DNA from: an uncultured Eubacteriales bacterium
GTDB taxonomy: Bacteria; Bacillota_A; Clostridia; Christensenellales; Aristaeellaceae
Length of the DNA: 5,600 nt
Assembly (NCBI GenBank): GCA_900553645.1
Contig: USEE01000116.1
Span: forward strand, 1-5,600
Direction of reading: 5' to 3'
Shown: positions 1-5,373 of the stretch, one piece after another
Position numbering within the stretch: the first letter of the stretch is position 1
Layout: each line of letters starts with the position of its first letter
The notes under the pieces: model-generated
The model's input: only the letters and a program-made list of their open reading frames with translations
What the model was told of the DNA's origin: nothing
Database searches by the model: none
Program-made: the position numbers and the translations under genes

Positions 1-75
1 TCCTTGAACTGACGCAAAATCCACTTGGGTCTGCGGATTGTCCCGCTTGAGACACGCTCTAGGGCATACACTGCG
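1..75. other. Unassigned edge region before a terminator
   Basis: No gene can be named here. On the + strand one frame is open from the window edge to a TGA at 48-50, giving 15 residues that end in SADCPA. That stop lies 25 bases before the terminator stem at 76, so these bases may be the last codons of an upstream gene. A minus-strand frame is also open across the region, but it reads through the terminator hairpin and has no ribosome binding site. The piece is too short to judge either way. It could equally be the untranslated 3' end of an RNA. Confidence 0.2.
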
Positions 76-110
76 GCCGCGCGTCGGATTTTCGGCGCGC
101 GGCTTTTTTT
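76..110 (+). terminator. Intrinsic terminator of the upstream unit
   Basis: GCCGCGCG at 76-83 pairs perfectly with CGCGCGGC at 96-103 across a 12-base loop, followed by seven T at 104-110. The T-run is only on the + strand side, so it ends transcription coming from left of the window. It isolates the aminopeptidase promoter at 144-172. Confidence 0.85.
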
Positions 111-143
111 ATTTGCAGAAAAAAATAACGGCGGCGCTGGCTA

Positions 144-172
144 TTGACTTAGCATTGATAATGGCATAGAAT
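144..172 (+). promoter_or_regulatory. Sigma-A-type promoter for the aminopeptidase-MATE pair
   Basis: TTGACT at 144-149 is a five-of-six match to the -35 consensus. TAGAAT at 167-172 is a five-of-six match to the -10 consensus. The spacer is exactly 17 bases. Transcription would start near 179-180, giving a leader of about 60 bases before the ATG at 240. The -10 box overlaps an in-frame ATG at 171, so that ATG would not be in the transcript. Confidence 0.75.
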
Positions 173-223
173 GATACTTAGCGCATCAAGGGCGATGCAT
201 AAGCATTTGTGTCGGGAACAGAC

Positions 224-228
224 GGAGG
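224..228 (+). promoter_or_regulatory. Ribosome binding site fixing the aminopeptidase start
   Basis: GGAGG at 224-228 lies 11 bases before the ATG at 240. No comparable site precedes the in-frame ATGs at 171 or 195. A TTG at 231 is too close to use it. A second ATG at 246 is 17 bases away and less likely. Confidence 0.7.
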
Positions 229-239
229 TATTGCATAAG

Positions 240-1271
240 ATGAACATGAACGGGATTGTGGCCCGGATTGAGGAACTCTGCGCGATAGAAAGCCCCACCG
301 GCATGACAATGGCGGCGGCCGACTACGTGGCGGGCGTGCTGGACGCGCTGGGCGTAAAGAACTGGATGACACGCAAGGGCAATGTAGTGGCCGAACTCGG
401 CGGTGAAGGCGCGCCGCTGGCGCTGTGCGCGCATGTGGACACGCTGGGATTGATGGTCAGTGCGATTAAGCCGAATGGCAGACTGAAATTTTCGCACATT
501 GGCGGCATATCGGATAACTCCATCGAAAACGAAAACGTAATCATACACACGCGTGACGGCCGCGCATACGATGGCACCGTACAGAGCATATACGCATCCC
601 GCCACGTATTCGCGGGGCGCGACCAGTGCGCGCGCGATACCGACAACATGGAAATTGTGATCGACGAAATCACGCACAGCGCCGAGGAAACCCGCGCTTT
701 GGGCATAATGAACGGCGATTTCGTGACGCTCGACCCGCGCACGCGTGTAACCGAGTCCGGCTTTATAAAGAGCCGTCATCTGGACGACAAGGCCTGTGCG
801 GCGCTGCTGCTGGAATTTGCGGCGCGGGTAAAGCGCGGCGAAACTAAGCTGGGCCGCAAGGTATACCTGATGTTCAGCGTATATGAGGAGGTATCTCACG
901 GCGCGTCGGCGGGTCTGCCTGCGGACGTTGAGGACGTGCTGATCGTTGACATGGGCTGTGTAGGCGGCGATCTGGAGGGCGATGAAACGCGCGTATCCAT
1001 CGACGCAAAGGACGCGGGCGGCCCTTACAATTATCAGATGACCACCCGCCTTATCGAACTGGCCAAGCAGCATGAACTTGAATTTGCGGTGGACGTGTTC
1101 ACGTCGTATTCGTCGGACGCGGCGACTGCGCTCAGGGCGGGCTATGACGTGCGCCACGCGCTGATCGGGCCGGGCGTGTTCGCGTCGCATGGCTATGAAC
1201 GCACCCATGTGCGCGCGCTGGAAAGCACGCTCAGGCTTATTGAAGCATATGCTTCGGAGTGTTCGCTATGA
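240..1271 (+). CDS. M42 family metallo-aminopeptidase
   Basis: This encodes a 343-residue cytoplasmic zinc/cobalt aminopeptidase of the M42 (glutamyl aminopeptidase / tetrahedral TET peptidase) family. Such enzymes trim N-terminal residues from short peptides and usually form dodecamers. The dinuclear metal site is visible: AHVDTLG at 64-70 (H65, D67), HLDDKA at 180-185 (bridging D182), YEEV at 215-218 (E216 general base, E217 ligand), VDMG at 236-239 (D237), and ERTH at 320-323 (H323 ligand). Residues between about 75 and 170 correspond to the PDZ-like dimerisation domain inserted in these proteins. The length is normal for the family, and there is no signal peptide. The ATG at 240 was chosen because of its GGAGG site and because the promoter -10 box covers the upstream ATG at 171. 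The stop overlaps the MATE start by 4 bases. Substrate preference cannot be read, and old database labels such as 'endoglucanase M' for relatives should not be carried over. Confidence 0.93.
   Translation: MNMNGIVARIEELCAIESPTGMTMAAADYVAGVLDALGVKNWMTRKGNVVAELGGEGAPLALCAHVDTLGLMVSAIKPNGRLKFSHIGGISDNSIENENVIIHTRDGRAYDGTVQSIYASRHVFAGRDQCARDTDNMEIVIDEITHSAEETRALGIMNGDFVTLDPRTRVTESGFIKSRHLDDKACAALLLEFAARVKRGETKLGRKVYLMFSVYEEVSHGASAGLPADVEDVLIVDMGCVGGDLEGDETRVSIDAKDAGGPYNYQMTTRLIELAKQHELEFAVDVFTSYSSDAATALRAGYDVRHALIGPGVFASHGYERTHVRALESTLRLIEAYASECSL
1256..1259 (+). promoter_or_regulatory. Ribosome binding site for the MATE gene
   Basis: GGAG at 1256-1259, inside the end of the aminopeptidase gene, is 8 bases before the ATG at 1268. 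The in-frame GTG at 1259 overlaps this site and so cannot be the start. Confidence 0.6.
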
Positions 1272-2674
1272 GTGCGCGCGGGCTTATGGGGCGCTGGTCG
1301 GCGCAGGATATAAGGCGCGTCGCAAAAATTGCGTGGCCTACGATACTTGAAAACATAATGGTCATAATGGTGTCGTTCGTCGATACCGCGATGGTGGGTC
1401 AGCTGGGCGAGGACGCGACCGCCGCAGTGGCCGTAAACGCATCGCCCAGCTGGCTGTTAAACGGCGCGTGCGCCGCGATACAGGTGGGCGCAACTGTGCT
1501 CGTGGCGCAGGCGATAGGCTCGCGCGACAGGGAAGGCGCAAACAAAGTCGCGCGTCAGGCAATGACGTTGGGCCTGTGCATGGGCGCATTTCTGATGGTG
1601 CTGATGATGGCGATAAGCGGCTGGCTGCCCGCGGCGCTGCGTGCCGAGGCGCGCATAGTGCCCGTGGCGGCGCAGTATATCCGCATAGTTGCGGCATCGT
1701 ACATACCGCACTTTACCGGGCTTGTAATATCGGGCATACTGCGCGGCGCGGGCGATACCAAGACCCCTATGAAGGTAAACCTCGCGGCCAACGTGGTAAA
1801 CATCATTGGCAACTTCTTCCTGATATATGAATCGCGCACGGTGTCGGTATTCGGCCTCAGCATCCCGGTATGGGGCGCTGGGCTGGGCGTGGTCGGCGCG
1901 GCAATTCCCTCGGCGTTTTCAATGGCGATGGTGGGCGTGGTGCTGTTCATACGAGTAGCGCGCGGCGCAGGCGATATACGCTTCGAGCGCCATCAGTCGT
2001 ATCGTCCGCGCTGGAACGTGGTGCGCAATATGCTCCGGATTGGTATGCCCGCCGCGCTGGAGCGCGTGTGCGTAAACGCGGGACATATGATATTCCAGAC
2101 GATGGTTGCGGGACTGGGCACTGCGTCGCTGGCGGCGCATCATTTGGCGACTACCGCTGAATCGCTGTCCTACATGCCCGCGTACGGCTTTGGAGTTTCG
2201 GCTACCACATTGGTTGGTCAGGCGGTGGGCGCAGGCGATACCGAGGGCGCGCGGCGCTACGGCTCGCTGACTATACTCATCGGATTTATAGGCATGACCT
2301 GCACGGGATTGGTGCTAATGCTGTTCCCGGAGGCACTGCTGGGCATGTTCACCAACGCGCAGGACGTTATCGCACTTGGCGCACCGGCGCTGCGTGTCGA
2401 GGCGCTGGCACAGCCGTTCTTCGCGCTGTCGATAGTTGCGTCGGGCGCGCTCAGCGGCGCGGGCGATACGCGCACTCCGATGATAATCGGCCTTGCGTGC
2501 ATGTGGGGCGTGCGCCTGTCTGTGGCGGCGCTGTGCATCTACGGTTTTGGCATGGGACTTACCGGCGCGTGGGTAGGCATGGCGACCGACCTTACCGTGC
2601 GCGGCATACTGACATTTGCACGCTTCCGTTCGCCCAAGTGGGAAAAGATTGCGGCAGTAAATGTGAACGCATAA
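1268..2674 (+). CDS. MATE family efflux transporter
   Basis: This encodes a 468-residue inner-membrane antiporter of the multidrug and toxic compound extrusion family (NorM/DinF-like). Members export cationic drugs or metabolites using a Na+ or H+ gradient. The family length of about 450-470 residues and twelve hydrophobic segments fit. The two-fold repeat of MatE domains is plain: GILRGAGDTKTPM at 156-168 matches GALSGAGDTRTPM at 392-404, and ATVLVAQAIG at 75-84 matches TTLVGQAVG at 313-321. ENIMVIMVSFVDTAMVG at 28-44 is a typical first helix with the conserved D39. The start at ATG 1268 gives an ATGA overlap with the aminopeptidase, indicating one transcript and coupled translation. Isoleucine codons are ATA in 21 of 33 cases, unlike the ribosomal genes downstream. 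The substrate cannot be deduced, so no gene symbol is given. Confidence 0.95.
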   Translation: MSARGLMGRWSAQDIRRVAKIAWPTILENIMVIMVSFVDTAMVGQLGEDATAAVAVNASPSWLLNGACAAIQVGATVLVAQAIGSRDREGANKVARQAMTLGLCMGAFLMVLMMAISGWLPAALRAEARIVPVAAQYIRIVAASYIPHFTGLVISGILRGAGDTKTPMKVNLAANVVNIIGNFFLIYESRTVSVFGLSIPVWGAGLGVVGAAIPSAFSMAMVGVVLFIRVARGAGDIRFERHQSYRPRWNVVRNMLRIGMPAALERVCVNAGHMIFQTMVAGLGTASLAAHHLATTAESLSYMPAYGFGVSATTLVGQAVGAGDTEGARRYGSLTILIGFIGMTCTGLVLMLFPEALLGMFTNAQDVIALGAPALRVEALAQPFFALSIVASGALSGAGDTRTPMIIGLACMWGVRLSVAALCIYGFGMGLTGAWVGMATDLTVRGILTFARFRSPKWEKIAAVNVNA

Positions 2675-2687
2675 AAACGTAGTTTCG

Positions 2688-2720
2688 GCGGGGCGGTTAA
2701 TTCCGCTCCGCTTTGTTTTT
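2688..2720 (+). terminator. Intrinsic terminator after the MATE gene
   Basis: GCGGGGCGG at 2688-2696 pairs with CCGCTCCGC at 2703-2711. This makes nine base pairs, one of them G-U, around a TTAATT loop. TTTGTTTTT follows at 2712-2720. It should end most transcription of the aminopeptidase-MATE pair. The next gene's ribosome binding site begins 3 bases after the T-run, so read-through would be needed for any co-expression. Confidence 0.8.
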
Positions 2721-2722
2721 GT

Positions 2723-2729
2723 AAGGAGG
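2723..2729 (+). promoter_or_regulatory. Strong ribosome binding site of the sialidase-like gene
   Basis: AAGGAGG at 2723-2729 lies 6 bases before the ATG at 2736. It is close to a full anti-16S match and fixes the start. It directly follows the terminator T-run. Confidence 0.8.
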
Positions 2730-2735
2730 AAGTTT

Positions 2736-4034
2736 ATGAAGATTACGCTGGGCGAGGAGCGTGTGATAGTGCGCGGCATACGCCCTGAACAGCAGCTTTG
2801 GGGGCCGTATCAGTTCCCGCGGCCATACGATCTGGGCGACCGGCTGGTCGTGGCGGTGCATGTGGACAATGACGATATTAAGTCATTCGGCACGGAAAAC
2901 CGATGGTTCGAAAGCCGCGACAGGGGCGCGACGTGGCAGGAGATCGGCCCGGAGGTTTCGGTCGAATGCGGACTGAAATTGCAAAACGGCGACAAGATCT
3001 ACTTCCCGATGGAGTCGGGCATAAGCCTGAAAAACTACCGCATGACCGAACAAAAGTACCGCACGCCTGGCTATGACTATTCAAAGCAGGCCGAGGAGGG
3101 CACGCTTCCGATACCAGATGGCATGACGTTCTGGATGGACGGCACGACTATACGCGCCTACCGCGCCGACCGGCTGCCGCCCAGTCTCGCAGGCAGCAAG
3201 TGGCTCATGAAGCGCCTGAAAGCGGGGGAGAGCCAGCCCACGACCGAGTATGCTCAGGTTGACTGGCCCTGCCTGACGCGCGTTGTGTTCTCCGGGCCGA
3301 ACTACGATAACGTGCTCAAGCCGATGTTCCCGCGCGGTACGCCGAAACTCGGCCCGGACGGCGCGATATGGGTAAGCGTGTTTTCGGGCGAAGGGCATAT
3401 CAATCCCGACAACGGCTGGTACAGCCCGTACTATTCGGCCGAGCTGTTCCGATCGGAAGATTTCGGCCGCACGTTTACGCGGCGCGCGCACATGGAGTAC
3501 CCGGCCGACGGGCGCAGGTATCCGTACGCAAGCGGCGGCTTCAGCGATTCCGACTTCGAGTTCATGCCCGACGGCTCGATCGTATGGTTCATGCGCTCCA
3601 ACTGGTACGGCAGTACGGGCGAGGAGTGGAGCCCGATGTACATGACGCGCTCGACCGACGGCGGCTTTACGTGGTCGGAGCCGGAGCGCTTTTCGGACAT
3701 GGGCACATTGCCGCGGCTGGTTACACTGGGGTGCGGCGCGACGCTGATCTGCTATGCGCGCCCCGGGATGTTCGTGCGCGCGTGCACCGACGGCAAAGGG
3801 CTTGAGTGGAGCGAGCCAGTCGAGCTTATGACGCCCGGCGACCGCAGTAAGCTCGCAAACGTGCCCGCCGAAACTCCGACGTTCCACGACTGGGTAGGCG
3901 CGTGTAATAACCCGGAAATGTTGCCGACAGGCGATAATACCGCGCTTATCTTTTACAGCGACTTCTATTATCCCGACGAAACCGGCGTAAAGCGCAAGAC
4001 GATACTCTGCCGCGAGATATTTGTCTCAAATTAA
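2736..4034 (+). CDS. Sialidase-like BNR/Asp-box beta-propeller protein
   Basis: This encodes a 432-residue protein of the sialidase (neuraminidase) superfamily fold, a six-bladed beta-propeller. Asp-box motifs (S-x-D-x-G-x-T-W) are visible as SRDRGATW at 60-67, SEDFGRTF at 240-247 (W replaced by F) and STDGGFTW at 306-313. A degenerate copy lies near TDGKGLEW at 351-358. The N-terminal stretch WGPYQFPRPYDLGDRLVV at 22-39 sits where the arginine-bearing FRIP-type motif of sialidases occurs and is followed by a hydrophobic strand. No signal peptide, membrane segment or carbohydrate-binding module is seen, so the protein is probably cytoplasmic, unlike most host-glycan sialidases. I cannot assign the full arginine triad and Tyr/Glu nucleophile pair by eye. 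Sialic-acid hydrolysis is therefore not established, and another glycosidase or a non-catalytic propeller is possible. The gene follows a terminator and has no visible promoter. No clear terminator follows it either. Confidence 0.75.
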   Translation: MKITLGEERVIVRGIRPEQQLWGPYQFPRPYDLGDRLVVAVHVDNDDIKSFGTENRWFESRDRGATWQEIGPEVSVECGLKLQNGDKIYFPMESGISLKNYRMTEQKYRTPGYDYSKQAEEGTLPIPDGMTFWMDGTTIRAYRADRLPPSLAGSKWLMKRLKAGESQPTTEYAQVDWPCLTRVVFSGPNYDNVLKPMFPRGTPKLGPDGAIWVSVFSGEGHINPDNGWYSPYYSAELFRSEDFGRTFTRRAHMEYPADGRRYPYASGGFSDSDFEFMPDGSIVWFMRSNWYGSTGEEWSPMYMTRSTDGGFTWSEPERFSDMGTLPRLVTLGCGATLICYARPGMFVRACTDGKGLEWSEPVELMTPGDRSKLANVPAETPTFHDWVGACNNPEMLPTGDNTALIFYSDFYYPDETGVKRKTILCREIFVSN

Positions 4035-4078
4035 TGCGCAGAATAACGTAAAATTATCCGAGCAAGCGCCTCAGACTA

Positions 4079-4107
4079 TTGAAAATATTTGCGAAATATG
4101 CTAAACT
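4079..4107 (+). promoter_or_regulatory. Extended -10 promoter of the rplM-rpsI operon
   Basis: TTGAAA at 4079-4084 is the -35 box and TAAACT at 4102-4107 the -10 box, with a 17-base spacer. TG at 4099-4100 adds an extended -10 element. The surroundings are the most AT-rich stretch of the gap. Transcription would start near 4113-4115, leaving a leader of about 185 bases before rplM. Confidence 0.75.
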
Positions 4108-4113
4108 ATAAGG

Positions 4114-4298
4114 CGTGTCTAATAGACCTGTTAGCCCCGGGTCTGACATATAAAGCGCGTAAAGCGACCGACCACCGCTTGGCGCATCGCGGCGTATTCT
4201 ACTGCGCCGTCAAATCGCGTGGATGGTTTTGTCCATGCAAATTATGAGCGGCGTTATTACGCCGATACCTCTATCAACGACCTGAGGAGGAGTTTCAC
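4114..4298 (+). promoter_or_regulatory. Structured 5' leader of rplM
   Basis: The untranslated leader contains a chain of possible hairpins. AGACC 4124-4128 pairs with GGTCT 4140-4144. AAGCG 4162-4166 pairs with CGCTT 4176-4180, flanked by GCGC 4155-4158 with GCGC 4182-4185. CGGCG 4190-4194 pairs with CGCCG 4205-4209. GCGTGGA 4217-4223 pairs with TCCATGC 4232-4238 with one G-U. CGGCGT 4249-4254 pairs with ACGCCG 4259-4264 around a TATT loop. GTCT 4117-4120 can also pair with AGAC 4124-4127, which excludes the first hairpin. Leaders upstream of rplM that take part in L13 autoregulation are known in Firmicutes (the L13 leader family). Whether this one belongs to that family was not tested. None of the hairpins has a T-run. 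Confidence 0.5.
4284..4290 (+). promoter_or_regulatory. Ribosome binding site of rplM
   Basis: GAGGAGG at 4284-4290 lies 8 bases before the GTG at 4299. It supports that GTG over the ATG at 4311, which begins at residue 5. Confidence 0.75.
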
Positions 4299-4733
4299 GT
4301 GAAAACGTTTATGGCGAAGAACGAGACCCTGCAGCGTCAGTGGTACGTGATCGATGCTGACGGCCTCGTACTGGGCCGTCTGGCCAGCCAGGTGGCTTCG
4401 ATACTGCGCGGCAAGAATAAGCCGACCTATACGCCCCATGTGGACGCCGGCGATCATGTAATCGTGATCAACTGCGACAAGATCAAGCTGACCGGCGCCA
4501 AGCTGGACAAGAAGAAGTATTATTATCACACCGGCTATGCGGGCGGCATCAAGGAAATCAGCTACCGCAGGCTGATGGCCACCAAGCCCGAGTTCGCCCT
4601 CAAAGAGGCCGTGCGCGGCATGCTGCCTTCCGGCGCGCTGGGCAACCACATGCTCACCAAGCTGCGCGTATACCGCGGCCCGGAGCATGAGCATCAGGCT
4701 CAGAAGCCGCAGGAGCTCAAGCTCGGCAAGTAA
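4299..4733 (+). CDS. rplM: 50S ribosomal protein L13
   Basis: This 144-residue protein is an early-assembly component of the large ribosomal subunit that binds 23S rRNA. It matches the bacterial L13 family over its whole length: [20 protein letters not shown] at 1-20, the [20 protein letters not shown] region at 25-44, [12 protein letters not shown] at 47-58, and the L13 signature region [15 protein letters not shown] at 105-119 followed by KLRVYRG. The length and the MKTFMAK start are typical of Firmicutes. The start codon is GTG. It is the first gene of the operon with rpsI, and its own promoter and long leader suggest regulation at the leader. Isoleucine is ATC in six of seven cases, matching high expression. 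Elsewhere in Firmicutes truA often precedes this pair, but here a sialidase-like gene does. Confidence 0.98.
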   Translation: MKTFMAKNETLQRQWYVIDADGLVLGRLASQVASILRGKNKPTYTPHVDAGDHVIVINCDKIKLTGAKLDKKKYYYHTGYAGGIKEISYRRLMATKPEFALKEAVRGMLPSGALGNHMLTKLRVYRGPEHEHQAQKPQELKLGK

Positions 4734-4827
4734 TGCATTATGTCTTTGCGCCGCCGTGCGCAGAGATTTCCTGCCGTGGTAAAGCGCGCATGGCTTTGCC
4801 CGGCGCATAATGAAGGGAGGACTTTCA
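4734..4827 (+). other. Structured rplM-rpsI spacer
   Basis: This 94-base spacer can fold into one long interrupted stem. CATTATG 4736-4742 pairs with CATAATG 4806-4812. CGCC 4749-4752 pairs with GGCG 4802-4805. GCCGTGCGC 4753-4761 pairs with GCGCATGGC 4786-4794 (nine pairs, one G-U), around a 24-base loop. No T-run follows, so it is not a terminator. It brings the rplM stop next to the rpsI ribosome binding site (GGGAGG 4815-4820), which stays just outside the stem. No promoter or open reading frame is evident in it. Confidence 0.5.
4815..4820 (+). promoter_or_regulatory. Ribosome binding site fixing the rpsI start
   Basis: GGGAGG at 4815-4820 is 7 bases before the ATG at 4828. An in-frame ATG at 4810 precedes this site, has no ribosome binding site of its own, and would add six residues absent from S9 proteins. 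Confidence 0.8.
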
Positions 4828-5220
4828 ATGGCTCAGGTTAGCTACAGTGCCGTTGGCAGGCGCAAGAAGGCCGTTGCCCGCGTGCGTCTGGTGCCCGGCG
4901 AAGGCAATATAACTATCAACAAGCGCGATATTGATAACTACTTTGGCGTAGAGACGCTGAAGATGACCGTACGTCAGCCCCTGACCCTGACCCAGACCAC
5001 CGGTCGTTTCGATGTTCTGGTTAACGTCTATGGCGGCGGCTTCACCGGTCAGGCCGGCGCGATCCGTCACGGCATCGCCCGCGCGCTGATCAAGGCCGAC
5101 GAGGAGCTGCGTCCCGCGGTTAAGAAGGCTGGCTTCCTCACCCGCGATCCTCGTATGAAGGAGCGCAAGAAATACGGCTTGAAGGCTGCCCGTCGTGCGC
5201 CTCAGTTCAGCAAGCGCTGA
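4828..5220 (+). CDS. rpsI: 30S ribosomal protein S9
   Basis: This 130-residue protein belongs to the small ribosomal subunit head. Its basic C-terminal tail reaches toward the P-site tRNA. The family's full length and landmarks are present: [16 protein letters not shown] at 6-21, the NKRDIDNYF segment at 31-39, the S9 signature [19 protein letters not shown] at 69-87, [14 protein letters not shown] at 104-117, and the invariant ending APQFSKR with the terminal SKR tail. The start is set by GGGAGG at 4815-4820. It is cotranscribed with rplM in the near-universal L13-S9 pair and is the last gene before a strong terminator. Codon use resembles rplM. Confidence 0.98.
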   Translation: MAQVSYSAVGRRKKAVARVRLVPGEGNITINKRDIDNYFGVETLKMTVRQPLTLTQTTGRFDVLVNVYGGGFTGQAGAIRHGIARALIKADEELRPAVKKAGFLTRDPRMKERKKYGLKAARRAPQFSKR

Positions 5221-5240
5221 TATTGGCCTATCGGCTTTTC

Positions 5241-5274
5241 AAAGCACCGAAATCGTATGGTTTCGGTGCTTTTT
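5241..5274 (+). terminator. Terminator of the rplM-rpsI operon
   Basis: AAAGCACCGAAA at 5241-5252 pairs perfectly with TTTCGGTGCTTT at 5261-5272 across an 8-base loop, with T's continuing to 5274. It begins 21 bases after the rpsI stop. The A-run on the left arm means it could also act weakly on the minus strand. Confidence 0.9.
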
Positions 5275-5281
5275 GTAGTGC

Positions 5282-5352
5282 GCCCGGCACGGGCAACAGC
5301 TAGGTGGTACAAGACCACTGCGCGTTCGGCAGTAGGAGGAGAGCCTCCTGCT
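5282..5352. other. Cluster of compact hairpins after rpsI
   Basis: Three tight inverted repeats follow each other: GCCCG 5282-5286 with CGGGC 5290-5294, GTGGT 5304-5308 with ACCAC 5314-5318, and AGTAGGAGG 5331-5339 with CCTCCTGCT 5344-5352 (nine pairs, one G-U, AGAG loop). ACTGC 5317-5321 can also pair with GCAGT 5329-5333, which competes with both of the last two. No T-run, promoter or ribosome binding site goes with it on either strand. It is not a tRNA: no T-arm or CCA pattern is present. It may be a structured RNA, a dispersed repeat, or the end of a decayed element. Confidence 0.35.
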
Positions 5353-5373
5353 CGATTTCTTAAAATTCCGTGT

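Noticed and set aside
1..110. Minus-strand frame open from the aminopeptidase leader to the left edge
   Set aside because: It reads through a perfect terminator stem and an A/T-rich spacer without a start or ribosome binding site, so it is probably fortuitous.
186..1208. Long minus-strand frame of about 340 codons opposite the aminopeptidase
   Set aside because: It mirrors the codon positions of a confidently identified M42 gene, has no ribosome binding site and a low-complexity H/R/A-rich translation. It is a shadow of GC-biased coding sequence.
3081..3887. Minus-strand frame of about 268 codons opposite the sialidase-like gene
   Set aside because: It overlaps a gene with clear Asp-box motifs, and its translation is arginine/alanine-rich with no recognisable domain, so it is a shadow frame.
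4257..4808. Minus-strand frame of about 183 codons opposite rplM
   Set aside because: It is antisense to a certain L13 gene, and its Leu/His-rich translation is typical of reverse-complement frames.
4810..4827. Upstream ATG extension of rpsI by six codons
   Set aside because: The extension contains the ribosome binding site itself, and S9 proteins begin at or near MAQVSYS.
5282..5352. tRNA-like or riboswitch candidate
   Set aside because: Some stretches resemble a D-arm, but there is no T-arm sequence, no acceptor stem and no conserved riboswitch core, and no gene starts just downstream with a ribosome binding site.
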